In this document: in pieces, positions 33,798-45,355 of the stretch
Layout: each line of letters begins with the position of its first letter
Numbering within the stretch: the stretch's first letter is position 1
NCBI RefSeq assembly: GCF_000003815.2
Contig: NC_049995.1
Location: 3,541,154 to 3,605,153, forward strand
DNA length: 64,000 nucleotides
Direction: 5' to 3'
From: Branchiostoma floridae
Taxonomy: Eukaryota; Chordata; Leptocardii; Amphioxiformes; Branchiostomatidae
The notes under the pieces: generated by a model
The model's database searches: none
What the model saw: only the letters and a program-made list of their open reading frames with translations
What the model was told of the DNA's origin: nothing
Made by a program: the position numbers and the translations under genes

Positions 33798-34370
33798 TAG
33801 GCCCTACGTACAGACCATTTATTATCAAAGGCTTATCGTATTATAATAATCGTATTACAAGATTCCTTATTGGACATAAGCGTTTTCTTTTACACAACCA
33901 GTTCTTCTCACCTGCTGACGTTTTGATGTCTGTCAGACATCTTCCTCAGCTTCTAACAGGAGTTCTGGCTTCTGCTTCTCGCCGCTATTTGTAGCCGATG
34001 TCAATGGCGCTTTCGCCAAAAGAAAACTCTTATGTCCTATGATCTACCAACCTGATAGAAATATTTTCGCAAGATTCCTTATTGCTTTGACCTGGATATT
34101 GCTCTTACATACTGGATGCTGTTGCATTTTTCCTTCATGTTGCAGAAGTCAAAGACACTACAACCGTCCTTGCGTGCCACAAAATAAGAGATAGGCCCTA
34201 CGTAAAGACCATCCATCATAATTAAAGGCTTTAATATCGTATTACAAGATTCCTTAATGCTTTTGACATGGGTCATGGATATTGGTTTAACATACAGGAT
34301 GCTGTTGCATTTTTCTTTCATTTTGCACAAGTCAAAGACACAACAACAAGCCTTGCGTTCCACGCTTGAA
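33798..34370. repeat. Partial tandem copies of a roughly 185-bp repeat, one interrupted
   Basis: The phrases gataggccctacgta, aaggctt...cgtattacaagattcctta and gcatttttc-ttcatttgca recur at 33798-33872, 34067-34250 and 34250-34370. Between the first and second copies lies an insert of about 200 bp that starts ggacataagcgttttctttt and ends with its near complement (aaaagaaaactcttatgtcc) around 34018. The insert contains the second hammerhead-like motif. Confidence 0.6.
33916..33950 (-). other. Hammerhead-ribozyme-like core, degenerate copy
   Basis: On the minus strand CTGAGGA (33949-33943) is followed by a perfect 7-bp stem with a 3-nt loop (gatgtct-gac-agacatc, 33941-33925) and AAAACG. The hammerhead consensus needs GAAA at the last site, so G12 has become A and activity is not expected. 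It has the same architecture as 1412-1452. Confidence 0.4.
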
Positions 34371-34398
34371 AACTGAAGTGCTTACCACTTGAGCAAAC

Positions 34399-34838
34399 TC
34401 AGATATGATGGTCGTCATGGTGTTTCTTCCACAGTCCCGTGCGCATGTCTTCAGTGTCCCTCGGCATCATGGGCTTGTCCGTGTCACCAATCACGTCCAG
34501 GGAATGCCGGGAAGCGTTCAGGGAATGCCGGGAAGCCCGCAGGGAATGATGGGATGCGGTGAGTGACCCCATGGACACGGCAAGCTCTCCCAGTGTAACG
34601 CCATCTTTCTTTGGCGGCTCATTCGCTTCTTTTTCTTCTTGCTTCTTGAATCGGTAGGCAGCGCAGAGTACCAGGATAAGGCTCATCACACGGAGAACGA
34701 GTTGTCCGCCGATGAAGACGTAACGGTTCAGCGGAAGGTCGTAGAGGAGGCAGGAGCCTCGTTTGCCGCAGACGGAGGACCACAGCGTGCAGGTCGCGTC
34801 GATCATGGCGCCGAAATACACAGGAGACGGGATAAAAC
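34399..34838 (-). CDS. Gene D terminal coding exon with histidine/serine-repeat tail
   Basis: It opens GFIPSPVYFGAMIDATC, then CGKRGSCLLYD and the final membrane segment. The cytoplasmic tail is about 95 residues and includes SMGSL and three heptads, ASHHSLR, ASRHSLN and ASRHSLD. These are encoded by a 21-bp DNA repeat (34500-34563). It ends HHDDHHI. Gene E shares the SMGSLAAS motif after the same segment, which supports D and E as sister genes. Confidence 0.88.
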
Positions 34839-37800
34839 CTGTGACAAGACATGTCAAATAGATAGAATTATTGGAAATACAGAGTGAACGCAAATAGCCT
34901 TAATCATTAGCCAGAGGCCATCCTTCCCTGGGCATTTCGTTCCTAATCTCTGGTACACCCTCAGATTGGTGGGGATACAAGGGGGACGTCTCCCCCTTGC
35001 CTCACTGCTACTCCTGCCTCACTCCTAAGCTGTTTTTCTTGCCTCTCTCCTTTGTATAATTCTAGAATATCATCCACCTACCCAGCCAGAGCCGAAAGTG
35101 CGTCGTATACGACCTTTTAGTTAGTTGTGTCTCAGATCTGCTTTTTTAGGCTTGGTTGTTCACTTTTGGTGACGTGGACACTAACCATCATGTCAGCCAA
35201 TCAGAGAATTGCCCAACAGTTTTCTTTAGGTTGAGCATCGATTTGCAAATAAGGGAGCTCAATGGTATTTGTGACTAAGACGTTCAACGTACACAGCGAT
35301 CAAAGAGGTGCGACAATCCTTTCTGCGCCCAAACTTGTTCTTGATCAAATCTGTCTGATCCGAGGGAAGATGCAACCACCACAATGCCGAATACTGACTG
35401 AATGCATGGAGCAATGCATTGTACAATAACATTGCTTACTTACATTAATTTTCACTTAATTTTTGTATAGGTCCATTGTACTTACCAAGAAGCCTCAACA
35501 TCAGCTGTTGGACACCGAATCCGAAAGACTTGGTTTCAGGCGTCAGAGCTCTGCAATGGACAAACAAGGTATTCACGGTGAGTGTCTCACTTGTGTTGAA
35601 ACAGAGCTCAAATTGTATAACTGCAATATCAGTATGAAATATTGTTAAAAGAACAGTTGGTTGGAGGGTTGTATGTGCTTCTATGTGTAAGTGTATGATA
35701 GTTATAGTTTGAGCAAAGATGTTTTACTCTAATTGTTTAATCCCTAACCATTTGACTTGCTGTATCAAATTAGTGTTTCCAGTATCTAAAATCCTTGTCC
35801 TGCTTTAACCAAGGAGCTTTATCCTTGCTTTAACCACTTACCGGAGTGTCCCTATGATCACCGGAATGAATCCAAACGATCTCGTCAAGGCTGTTATAAA
35901 GAAGATGCCGACAAAGACCGGCCACTTCCCACAAGGTGGTCGACACGGCTTTGATATCGCGAAGTTCATGGCTCCACCATTCGTATTGTCTTCCTCCATG
36001 GCATCTGTTGGTTGTGGATTATACATGGTGGAAGTATCTGCTATACCGTCTTGTCGTGTTGTGGGGTTGGACGAGGTAGTTGTTGAGTCGTTGGCATCTC
36101 GTTTTTGTCTACCCGGGACAGAGGTTCCCGGCATACCTTGCGTCCACATACATCCACAGTTCGAGAAATTCTGCAGTAATATGAAATGAGATGGAAAATG
36201 TTAGAATGTGGCTGTTTGGCATATCCGTGTATGAAAGAGACCCTTTATGCAGTAAGGGTCCGTTTATTTTATTGTTTACGTATACGTACAAGATAACGAC
36301 AGGCAAATCTTATCTTTATGTTGCAAGGTACTTTCCTTTCCTTTATTAATTCAACAACAGATATACACAACATCATTACCATTACGTACCCATCATTACA
36401 AACTAAGTGTCTGTACAGATTGTGTGCTAAGTCGACGTAGTCTTGAATGTGTATGGTTGTTGAGTGTAAAGTTTATTGATTCAAATTCCTAGCAGGACCC
36501 AGTGTTATGGTCTTAGGTAGGGTATCTATTCGTTATCCTCCCTTGATTTAGGTGAAAATGGGTGCATATTATAGTAAATAAAACTAAAGCCAGAGATCAC
36601 AAGTTTGAGGAAAGCCACACTTCGAGCACAATAAAAAAACACCATACAAAAAAATTAGGGTCTTGCACAGCTTGTACCTATTGTGCAAAACTGGAGTGTT
36701 GCACCTAAAGGTGACTCACTGACTATAGGAAACTTACCGAGAAGCTGAATCTGCCGGGCCCCCGGATGATCTGTTCCTCGGTGCACCCTGCGTGGCAGCC
36801 CGAGAAGTAGGTGACGCCGTCCGGTCCGCAGACAGGCTTGTACTTATCCAGGGGACAGTTGCAGTCAGAGTTGCAAGATGAGATCAAGCTGATGCCTTGA
36901 AGCGTTGTCGGTTCGTTTGGATTATTCGGGCTAAAAGAAGAACATCGATCGACAATAAGCAAACGTTTTAATACAGTTTAATGATAATTTTCTGTGTATC
37001 AAGTTACATCAACTGTATCATTAGTTTTAATAAACAATATACTATGTGTAACATGATCTAAACTCTCTATCTTTTGTATGGAAGAACTTGTTATCTTTTT
37101 CTTGGTATAGGAATAAAAACGTTAACTTAACATGATGTTAATTAAAAGAAGCAAACAGCTTGTGATCAGCTAATTCCTAAGATCAGCTAAACCCAACTCT
37201 CGTGAGAGGATAGCCAGAATGAGACCACGCGAGAGTTGCATCGTTGAGGATCATGGGGATTTGTCCCATATTTGAGAACATACTTGTATCCATATGGGAC
37301 CGTCACGCCTGCCATAGGAGACTGCGGACAGGTGATGAACCTGAGGGGGACNNNNNNNNNNNNNNNNNNNNNNNNNNNNNNNNNNNNNNNNNNNNNNNNN
37401 NNNNNNNNNNNNNNNNNNNNNNNNNNNNNNNNNNNNNNNNNNNNNNNNNNNGAGGTACATGCAGCTTTCGGGGAAAGTTTCATCTTCTGAATGACGATTC
37501 CAGATCCAAGGATCCCGAGTACAGAGGATGGCAGGGATATCATACATGAAAGTTGTACACACACAATAAATGCAAATGGCGATAATGGCCCCGAATTATA
37601 TTTAAAAATTCATGCTACAGCTTTCATACGATATTTCTATTTTATGTGCTATTAATTCTTAGTAAAATATTGCATCGGTTCTTGACTTTTTTTACAATGC
37701 AATGTAGGTTAAATGTCTTCATCTTTGTTTTTAGACAGATAAAGACAATGTGGCCCTGCACTCAAGTTAGTAACTTATTTTAACAGTACCACATACAAAG

Positions 37801-39041
37801 TACAGACAGAAGGTAAAGATAGTCCTAAGTTCTATATACTTTTTGAGGCTGTATTAAAGGGTATGATATTGGAATGCGAAGCCTTTCACCACCTTTTACC
37901 TTCACAATCGAAGTTAGGTACTCATTTTTACACTTTAGTAGAGCGAGGAAAGTCATGTTAAGTGCCTTTTCTAAGGGCACAAGATCGGTGATATAATATT
38001 TCACTTTGTTTTTAGGACGAAGGACAGGGTAAAATCACGTAGCTAAAGCATCCGCTGCAACAAAGAGGTGCCTCACCTAGAACAAAGTTGGCCTTGGATT
38101 TGGGGATGCCAAACTGCATTTCCAGGTACTTGGGCATGAAGGAGAAGGCCCCGATGCCGGACACGGAGCAGACGGCCGTCATGGCCAGCAGCATGAACGT
38201 CCAGTTGGTCAGGATCGTCTTCAGGCTCTTAACCATCTCTGGAATGAATGGAGTAATGAGGGAATGAATATCAAATGAATGAAGAATGAACAAATGAACA
38301 AATGAATGAATGAATGAATGACTTCAATGAGAAAAAATTAGAAAAAATGAATGAATAAACGAATGACTTCAATGGCAGGTTCTTGCCACTAAAAGGCTAT
38401 CTAATTTTTGTTGGACAGTTCACTCCCAAACCAAGCATGTTATTCCAGTCAAGAACCATGATAGGCGAAAAGCCTTCAATCAAATATATGGTCTAACCAA
38501 TCATAGATGAAACATTACAAACCACGTGATGCCTCATGACAAAAACACGTGATATATCATGATGTAAACACGTGATGCATCATGATGTAGCCACGTGATC
38601 AATCATGAGTCACGTGTTATCCCACTAACCTTTGATTTGCTCCAGCAGCCCCCTGGCGGGATCCAGAAGCGGCTTTTTACCGCCGTCCATCCCCATCCCG
38701 GGGATCATCCTCTTCTTAGCGTTCAGAACCGCGGTCTCGTCTTCTTCTGGCGGCGCCTTTAGCTCTGCAGTGAGAAAAAGTTTCCTTAGAATTAGTTGCT
38801 TTAAAAAGGAATGAATGATACGCAATGCTACCAGACCTCTTCTCCATCTATTGGAGAGTTTTACACCTGCGCAGTTTTTTAGACCGATCTGTAAATAGTT
38901 GCAACTTTGGAGTTCTGCATTTGCACTGTAAAATACAAATGCACACACACACACACACATACGCACGCGCGCACACACAATATGCACACACACACAAACA
39001 GCTATACACACATACATACACACACAGGCGCGCGCGCGCAA

Positions 39042-39074
<33 letters not shown>

Positions 39075-42000
39075 TGCACGCACACACACACAGACACACA
39101 CAACACACGCACACACGCTCACACATACAACACACACACACCTCAGTTAGAAGTATATAAAATCCTTACTGTAAGGAAACAGGAACAGGGGCAGCGCCGC
39201 AAAGATGAGGAGCGCCCCTCCGATGAAGTACCCTAGCCACCACGCGCCCACCCACAGCGGGTTGTCCTGGCTCAGTCCGAAGGTTCGAGGGTCGATGTTC
39301 TTGTCGAAGTCCACGTAGAACTGGACTGTGTAGGCGCTCAGGATGAAGCCGAGGGGTGGACCGAGACCAAACACGATGTAAGAAGTCCCTAAGAGAAAAC
39401 AGAATGGGAAAAGCACATTCAAAACTATTCCATAGTTTCAAGACTCCCGGGTTTAGTTTTCATCACGAAAGAGCAGAAATATTCATTTTTAGGTAAAGTT
39501 AACAGACTAAATTTTTTGACAGATTAACTACAGCGCTCTATGTTGATTACTAGATGTATGTGTACCATAATTGTTCAAACTACATTGGGAACTCAACCAG
39601 ATATAAGAAATAGCTTAAAATGCTAGAAAATCGCACAGGGGTTAAAAATTGAGATGCCAAATCTGGTGTTTAAAAAAAACACTAAATTGCGTAAATTTTA
39701 GAATGACAATCTTGGTGCCTTTAAATAGATTTGCAGAATTTTTAAGCCTACATGCCACTGCACTATACGACATTTGAAATAAATTGCTTTTACGATGGAA
39801 ACATATTTACCGATGTAAAGGGGTGCACTGCTCTTCATCACGTGATCGTCCAGGTAGGTCGTTCCCAGAGCCATGATGGGTGTGGAGCCAACCCCCATAA
39901 TTATCTGGGGAGAGAGCACAGTGTGGCTTGTTATTGGGTGGCAAAAGAAGGCAACAAACTGTGAAAAATGCCGAATCCTGTAACTTTAGTCTGTGGTAAA
40001 ATTTAGTTCGTCTAAAATCTGTATCTGTATCTGTATATAGCCGGTATAACCGCCGTTTGGCGTAACACACCACAAATGTGACCTATTCTACCCCCACCAG
40101 AGGCAATGGCATTATGCAAAATGATATAATACAAAATTGAAATTGCCACAAACTGGGATCCCCCCCCCCCACACACACACGCATATCCATGGGAGAAAGC
40201 TACCATTTTGATGGCCATGCCTTGTGGAGTAAAGAAGATACTAGTATCATATGCGCGAAGTTCTACAGTGACAAGGGGTACCATTCCATGGTCATGCAAG
40301 GATGCTTGCTGCATTTCTGATGTTCCTGGGCTATATAGGATAGAAATAAAGCCACGAAGCAACACTCAGCGATGACGTTGATACAATGGGAATCAGCCTC
40401 CGGGCATAAGTTTTGCAATAAAGGTAATCACTAACCTGCGCAAACACCAGTAGCGCGTACCAGCCGCCCTTATTAGTGGACTCGGTCGCTTCCTCAGCGT
40501 TACAAGTGTCATCCCTAGTTTGATTGGCAAGACACACACCCTACATGAAAATAACGAAACAATTTCATTAACCACGCAACGGCAATTAGTTCTTGTTAAC
40601 AAGGATATACAAGATCACGTGTTAGCCATGTCTTCGTTTGATGGTAGCTTCTTTATGTTTTGATGTTATGGTACCGTTTCCTTCAGGCATTGTTGTATAG
40701 CTTTTATTTCAGGCATATTTTTACATCTTCGATTATTCCGTTGCGTTTCAATGCGAATTCTACGCTTTATCTGTTATGTATATATACATGTATGTTTGCG
40801 CTGTATACGCTGTTTATCTTATTGATCGAACCCTGGTAGACGAAATAGGGCTAAAAGGTATCGGAATAAAGGAATAAAGGAAAGCCTAATCTACGTGTTC
40901 GTTGGTTAGCTACAATCTCTCAATCTCCTTTACGTTGCAATGAATCTAAAAAAAGGCGGTCGCCGCCATTTTTGAATGCGCATTGCATTTAGGGAAATTG
41001 CAGACAAGATGGCGGCATCCCTGAAGTCATGACTATAAAATCAGTGACGTGCTTACTATAGATTTTATCTGAGTGGCGTTCTGCACACTTTCCGTGTCCA
41101 CCTCGTACGCAGGGGTGACGAAATGTGGCATCCCAGACAGGAAACTCCCCACAGCTACAAGTAAGACTCCTATGCCTGTTGTAGCAAACATACAAACGTG
41201 TGAACTTCAAACTTGATACACGTAGCGTATAGAGATCAACTGCACTGTAGAGTTACATGTATGACAACAATATAGGTTTTGCTGCATGTAAGATAAGATA
41301 TGTGCCTCTGGGGTCACTGATATTCAAAGATTCCCTTCAACCTTTCTCTATGCATTACAGNNNNNNNNNNNNNNNNNNNNNNNNNNNNNNNNNNNNNNNN
41401 NNNNNNNNNNNNNNNNNNNNNNNNNNNNNNNNNNNNNNNNNNNNNNNNNNNNNNNNNNNNNNNNNNNNNNNNNNNNNNNNNNNNNNNNNNNNNNNNNNNN
41501 NNNNNNNNNNNNNNNNNNNNNNNNNNNNNNNNNNNNNNNNNNNNNNNNNNNNNNNNNNNNNNNNNNNNNNNNNNNNNNNNNNNNNNNNNNNNNNNNNNNN
41601 NNNNNNNNNNNNNNNNNNNNNNNNNNNNNNNNNNNNNNNNNNNNNNNNNNNNNNNNNNNNNNNNNNNNNNNNNNNNNNNNNNNNNNNNNNNNNNNNTGTT
41701 GACTCCCATTTTTCCTCCGTAGTAGGTGACAAACAGGACAGTCAGGGTACTCCCAATGTCAGCAGCGCTGGCGATGGTGCCCAGGTCCTTACTCTGTAGT
41801 CCAAACCTGAAACATGAAAAAGAAAAGAATAGGTGTAATTTAGAGGCATCATTCAGTCTAAGACCCTTTCTATCTCCAGCAGTGACGTCAGGAAGACACC
41901 ACTTTTGAAGGAGGGGGTCATAAGTATAAGAAAGTCTATGTCGTCCCCCGTCTCCCCGTCATAGAATTTCTGATACTTATGACCCCCTCCTGCAAAAGCG

Positions 42001-42488
42001 GTGTCTTCTTGACGTCACTGCTGGAGATAGAAANNNNNNNNNNNNNNNNNNNNNNNNNNNNNNNNNNNNNNNNNNNNNNNNNNNNNNNNNNNNNNNNNNN
42101 NNNNNNNNNNNNNNNNNNNNNNNNNNNNNNNNNCCGACAATTTAGGGGTTAAGTTTTACAGTGTTGGAAGGAACGTTTGGCAATTTTTCTATAATGTATT
42201 CCACCAACACAGATGAACTTTCATGCTAAATCTCAATCCTTTTCCCGACCTCTTCTCAAGACTTGTGAGGATCCCAATGAGATACGCGCCGACAAGGATG
42301 TTGGAGAAGATCGTGATGCACCAGAACACCGCGAAGACCTTGGAGTTGGCTAGACGGGCTGCCCACCGTGGCTTGCAGGGGCCGATCCCGCACAGGATCT
42401 CTTCATCATCATCATCCTCCAGCTTGTGTGCGATGACGTCAGGATGTGAGGTGGGTGGCCCTGAGCCGTTCACATTCCCGTTAGCCAT
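34399..42488 (-). CDS. Gene D: OATP/SLCO solute carrier, 13 visible coding exons, broken by gaps
   Basis: Predicted plasma-membrane organic anion transporter of the D/E subtype. Exons in transcript order: 42250-42488, 41697-41806 (runs into a gap), 41057-41169, 40436-40540, 39811-39904, 39170-39388, 38630-38764, 38077-38238, 37284-37545 (contains a gap), 36738-36930, 35842-36170, 35486-35550, 34399-34838. Phases agree wherever both sides are visible. Seen: start MANGNVNGSG, acidic DDDDEE before TM1, signature PLWVGAWWLGYF, PPEEDETAV loop, Kazal-like domain, FSNCGC pair, last segment with MIDATCTLWSSVC, and a tail with three ASxHSLx units. One acceptor (near 37546) lacks AG. Whether the gene is functional depends on the two gaps and that site. 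Confidence 0.85.
36738..36930 (-). CDS. Gene D Kazal-like extracellular loop exon
   Basis: It encodes SSCNSDCNCPLDKYKPVCGP followed by GVTYFSGCHAGC. Cysteine spacing is identical to genes B and C. The exon is longer than in B/C (193 against 124 bp) because it carries a proline/asparagine-rich lead-in, PNNPNEPTT. It ends phase 0. Confidence 0.92.
37284..37545 (-). CDS. Gene D exon interrupted by a gap, acceptor without AG
   Basis: By alignment to gene E exon 57611-57809, the exon encodes ISLPSSVLGILGSGIVI at its start and FITCPQSPMAGVTVPYGY at its end. Visible sequence is 68 + 94 bp, about 37 short of gene E, so the nominal 100-N gap probably stands for fewer bases. At the expected 5' edge the minus strand reads tttcat|GTATGATA, with AT where AG is required. 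No AG occurs in about 50 bases before it. Confidence 0.7.
37352..37451. other. Assembly gap (100 N) inside a gene D exon
   Basis: It interrupts the exon at 37284-37545. Comparison with gene E suggests about 37 coding bases are missing. Confidence 0.99.
37860..37990 (-). repeat. SINE-like repeat, copy 2
   Basis: The minus strand has cttagaaaaggcacttaaca, the same core as at 8400-8440 and 48760-48800. No B box is visible in this copy. It lies in a gene D intron. Confidence 0.5.
38523..38616. repeat. Minisatellite of CACGTG E-boxes in a gene D intron
   Basis: Five CACGTG hexamers occur at 38523, 38546, 38569, 38592 and 38611, spaced 23, 23, 23 and 19 bp, inside a tandem unit close to aaacacgtgatgcatcatgatgt. 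CACGTG is bound by bHLH factors of the Myc/USF/TFE type. It begins 14 bp downstream of a splice donor. Regulatory use is inferred; the repeat could also be passive. Confidence 0.75.
38940..39142. repeat. CA-rich microsatellite
   Basis: About 200 bp of mostly ca/cg alternation with cgcgcg interruptions. It lies in the intron just before (transcript sense: after) the 39170-39388 exon of gene D. Confidence 0.9.
39170..39388 (-). CDS. Gene D exon with the OATP signature
   Basis: It encodes GTSYIVFGLGPPLGFIL, VDFDKNIDPRTFG and NPLWVGAWWLGYFIG, and then a hydrophobic segment ending FLFPY. The GAWW core is the standard family form. The exon combines what is split over two exons (103 and 122 bp) in genes B and C. 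Confidence 0.9.
40010..40065 (-). repeat. Dispersed repeat family, short copy
   Basis: On the minus strand gttacgccaaacggcggt is followed by tataccggctatatacagatacagat. The same string recurs at 44770-44806 and 57550-57592 on +. Confidence 0.6.
41361..41696. other. Assembly gap (336 N) at a gene D exon edge
   Basis: It removes the 3' part of the exon starting at 41806 and part of the next intron. The gene E counterpart suggests about 15-20 coding bases are missing. Confidence 0.99.
41867..42033. mobile_element. Fold-back element cut by a gap
   Basis: Two 61-bp arms, near-perfect reverse complements (tttctatctccagcagtgac at each outer end), enclose a loop of about 43 bp. The right arm runs straight into the gap at 42034, so the outer boundary and any target duplication are unknown. 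It lies in intron 1 of gene D. Confidence 0.8.
42034..42133. other. Assembly gap (100 N)
   Basis: It lies in intron 1 of gene D, directly next to the fold-back element. Confidence 0.99.
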
Positions 42489-42501
42489 GCTTGGTGTGAG
42501 C
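42250..42501 (-). CDS. Gene D first coding exon
   Basis: The ATG at 42488 follows a likely acceptor (gttgacag) by 13 bases. It encodes MANGNVNGSGPPTSHPD, DDDDEE, CKPRW and TM1, ending LEKR with a split codon at AGAG|GTCGGG, a weak donor. In gene E an intron separates CKPR from W, whereas here the coding is continuous. That shows intron gain or loss between the sister genes. Confidence 0.82.
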
Positions 42502-42867
42502 CTGTCAACGACAAAACGTTCAAATGTCAAAATACATAATGACGGTCTGCATGGGTGGTCTTGGCAACTCTTGACGATGAATTCAAGAGGTACAGATACG
42601 CTTAACGGGTCCTTAACGGTTACGTCAGGAAGCCTGGTAACGCCGGTAAGATTCATAATCTTTATTTTTCTTGGAAGCGCAATGTAGGGGAGGAAATGCA
42701 ACAATCCCAACATTCCTTGCAATACACGTTCCATAACACATTAGAAATGATGAGGACATTTCGGAAAACGAGTCAACTACGTTTGCTTTGAGCCTATCAA
42801 CGTCCAGATGTTAAAATGCAAAATCTTATTTTCTTGGTAGCATTGTTACTTGGTAACTTGGTAACAA

Positions 42868-43085
42868 GTTAAAGTTAAAGTTAAAGTTGAAGTTGCCCGT
42901 GCATCTATAACAGATGCTCAGTGGTAGTTCCCATCTCCATTTCTGTAGCCATTGGGCCACACATTTGTGCAAGCCACTACAGCAGAGGGCTAGTCCGCTG
43001 GTAGTGATGTGCTTCCATACTCTTCCTCATTAGTGCTGAATGCAAGGCAAACACTCTACCCAATCGGCCATTGCACCGGTTTGGC
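42868..43085 (-). repeat. tRNA-derived SINE-like element with (AACTTT)n tail
   Basis: On the minus strand the 5' part reads ggccgattgggtagagtg, close to a tRNA A box. The 3' end carries aactttaactttaactt. Together these indicate a retroposed SINE. The B box is not clear. Confidence 0.5.
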
Positions 43086-43574
43086 GGCACAAGGCATAGG
43101 AGGAAATTCCAGCATTCCTTGTAACACACATTCCATAACACATGAGAAATGAAGAAGACATGTTGGAAAACGATTCTATCACGTTTTCATCGCTCAACTA
43201 TCAGATCTAAAATTCCTGCCCCTTGCCAAACTCACCAGTTTTCGTTCAGGCAAACGGAGGCAAAGTTTTGAGGCCTTATAGGTGCTCACATTCGAATCGA
43301 TTTCGAATGCATGCATGCTGCAATGGCGTGATATGACCATCGGTTCTTTGCTGTCTTAAAATGACTTGCAACCACTAGACCTCAAAGACGACAATACTCC
43401 TGAGACGCATACCAAGATCATAGAGCTTCTTCTTTATCTGACATTCTATCACTAGTACTGGGACAACGCGTCGCCCAGGGTTCCGTGTCATGGCATATCT
43501 ATAAGGTTAGCCCAACATCCTCAGGGACTTTTAACCATTTTCCTTCAACATGGATGCATTCCTATTAACTTTGC

Positions 43575-43740
43575 TAGAAGGTTATATTTTGAGCGTGTTT
43601 GTCTGTCTGTGTGTCAACAGTGCAACATAACTTTCAAGTAGCCTTGGATGGATCCTGATGATATTTGGTAGGTGGGTAGCGGTGAGGAAAACATAGGTCA
43701 AGTTCAAGAAGTTGAACCTGTGAATACTAGTATAGTTTAG
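43575..43740 (+). repeat. Probable dispersed repeat
   Basis: It contains gtgtttgtctgtctgtgtgt and then ggatggatcctgatgatatt and aggtcaagttcaagaagttg. The composition is of the type seen in high-copy repeats of marine invertebrates. There is only one copy in this window, so the call is by style. Confidence 0.3.
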
Positions 43741-44687
43741 ACTTTGTAGTCTCACTAGTAGAGATATCACACCCTAGTAGATTGTACTTAGAATCACTAG
43801 GAGATGTATCCTATTCACCCTGACCTGTACTTAGCTTGTTCGACAGCAAAAATGTACAATAAGAATTAAAGGTCTCCATTCATTAATGGGCGATTTTTGT
43901 ATCTCGTGTTTTGAAACTGCTGTGATTGTTACGTGGTAGATAGCCCTTGTTCTTCAATCTTTTATTCATTTGGTTATTGATTTGTAGTATGTTATCAAAA
44001 TTCATTTTATTGCATTATCTTTTAATCGTTATTGATGAATCATATACTATTATTTGCACTCTATTGAACAATATATCAGATTATTTTTGCAAAGCCTATG
44101 TTCTTATCTATCTGAGAATTATTTCATTAGTATATTTTGATTGGTGTCTGTTGAATTCACAGAAAGATGGCACAGCACGTGCTTTATAAAGCTCATCATG
44201 CACATTTTGTAGACTTCAATACTTCGCAGTTTATATATGTGTACACAAAGAAACAAACAAAAGAAGTTCTACTTATGAAAGGCTCTTATGCCATTATTTT
44301 GTATGCAAAGAGTTACGCAAGACCTTTGCATGTTGTGTAACTTTGGATGTTACACAAGGGGAGCGAACTCTTTTTTTCACATGTCGGAACTGACCTGGAA
44401 CACTTTTGCTCCAGGCTATGTGGCAGCCATATTATTCCCTATAATTATAACGAGATCTTATCAGCTTGGACAGTTCCAGGTAGTTATTTACATGCGCTGC
44501 CGACGGGCAATCCTTATATAAGTATGCCAGACCAAGTGCTATATCCGATTGTTTCATTTGATACCATTGTGTAACAGCGCGATCTCTTTCGCCATACGAT
44601 CATCCTATACTACGGTTGCAAACTGAGGACATTCTTTCGATGGCCGTGCATACATGTACTTCGCACAAAACTTTACTTTCCTGTGAC

Positions 44688-44806
44688 GAAAAGGTGTGAC
44701 AAGTCGTTCAGTGTAATAGCTGCTGCCGATCCGCGTGCCTGTGAATTGGGTTACGCGTATAGGTCGGTACGCGTGCGGTTATACCGGCTATAGATACAGA
44801 TTCAGA
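44688..44806 (+). repeat. Dispersed repeat family, copy 2
   Basis: It shares ggtgtgacaagtcgttcagt, then tgctgccg, a gttacgc block and ggttataccggctatag...gatacagatt with 57470-57595. Near-full-length copies in the same orientation indicate a mobile or amplified unit of about 120 bp. Confidence 0.65.
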
Positions 44807-45325
44807 AGGTTGTCTTGGATCCTTCTCAGCAATTAGTTCTGTCACTGTCTGCTTGGCAATTCCACGTGCATTAAAGGGCAAGCTGGTTATTTTTGAACGT
44901 TCCGTATACGATTTTCATAGACCCATAAGCCCAAGCATTAACAATACTTTTTTAAAGTGGCTACCTGTCTACTTATACCGTTTTCACCAAGCTCCTACTA
45001 CAGATACGCTTGACTGTGTTGTTTCTTTTTCTTCTTATAATGCTTGAGGAAGGTTAAAGACAAAAGTATGACGTTTTTCAATAATCAAAGTTTCAGTTCA
45101 GCTGCGAAATAGAACGTACGTTCTATAACCCGAGGCAAAACATGTGTTAAGCCATGTTTTTAGTCCTATTGGCACTTTGTGAACAAGCTTATATACTTTA
45201 TATGTCACCGATCGAAGATAAACAACGATATATCAAATTAGCGAATGTTCCTAGTTCCATGCTAATTTCTTAAATGAGACACGACCATAAGATTTCGTTT
45301 ATGAAGTCTGTGAAACGAAACATTC

Positions 45326-45355
45326 TTGTTGTTCTTGTTGTTGTTGTTGTTGTTG
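45326..45355. repeat. GTT microsatellite
   Basis: About nine trinucleotide units with one interruption. Confidence 0.85.

Larger units (their letters stand above)
29301..34398. other. Intergenic region between gene C and gene D, no gene seen
   Basis: This region should hold the gene C promoter and the gene D 3' end. It contains a TCTG microsatellite, a hAT-like MITE with a gap, a tandemly repeated segment and a hammerhead-like motif, listed separately. Sequences at 28650-28870 and 30240-30420 share short motifs (ttttcaa...gctgtga...gaactaac) and may be old copies of one repeat. No exon was recognised. Confidence 0.6.

Noticed and set aside
38825-39236. Open frames rich in His/Thr (+) or Cys/Val (-) over the CA repeat
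   Set aside because: They come from translating the dinucleotide microsatellite.
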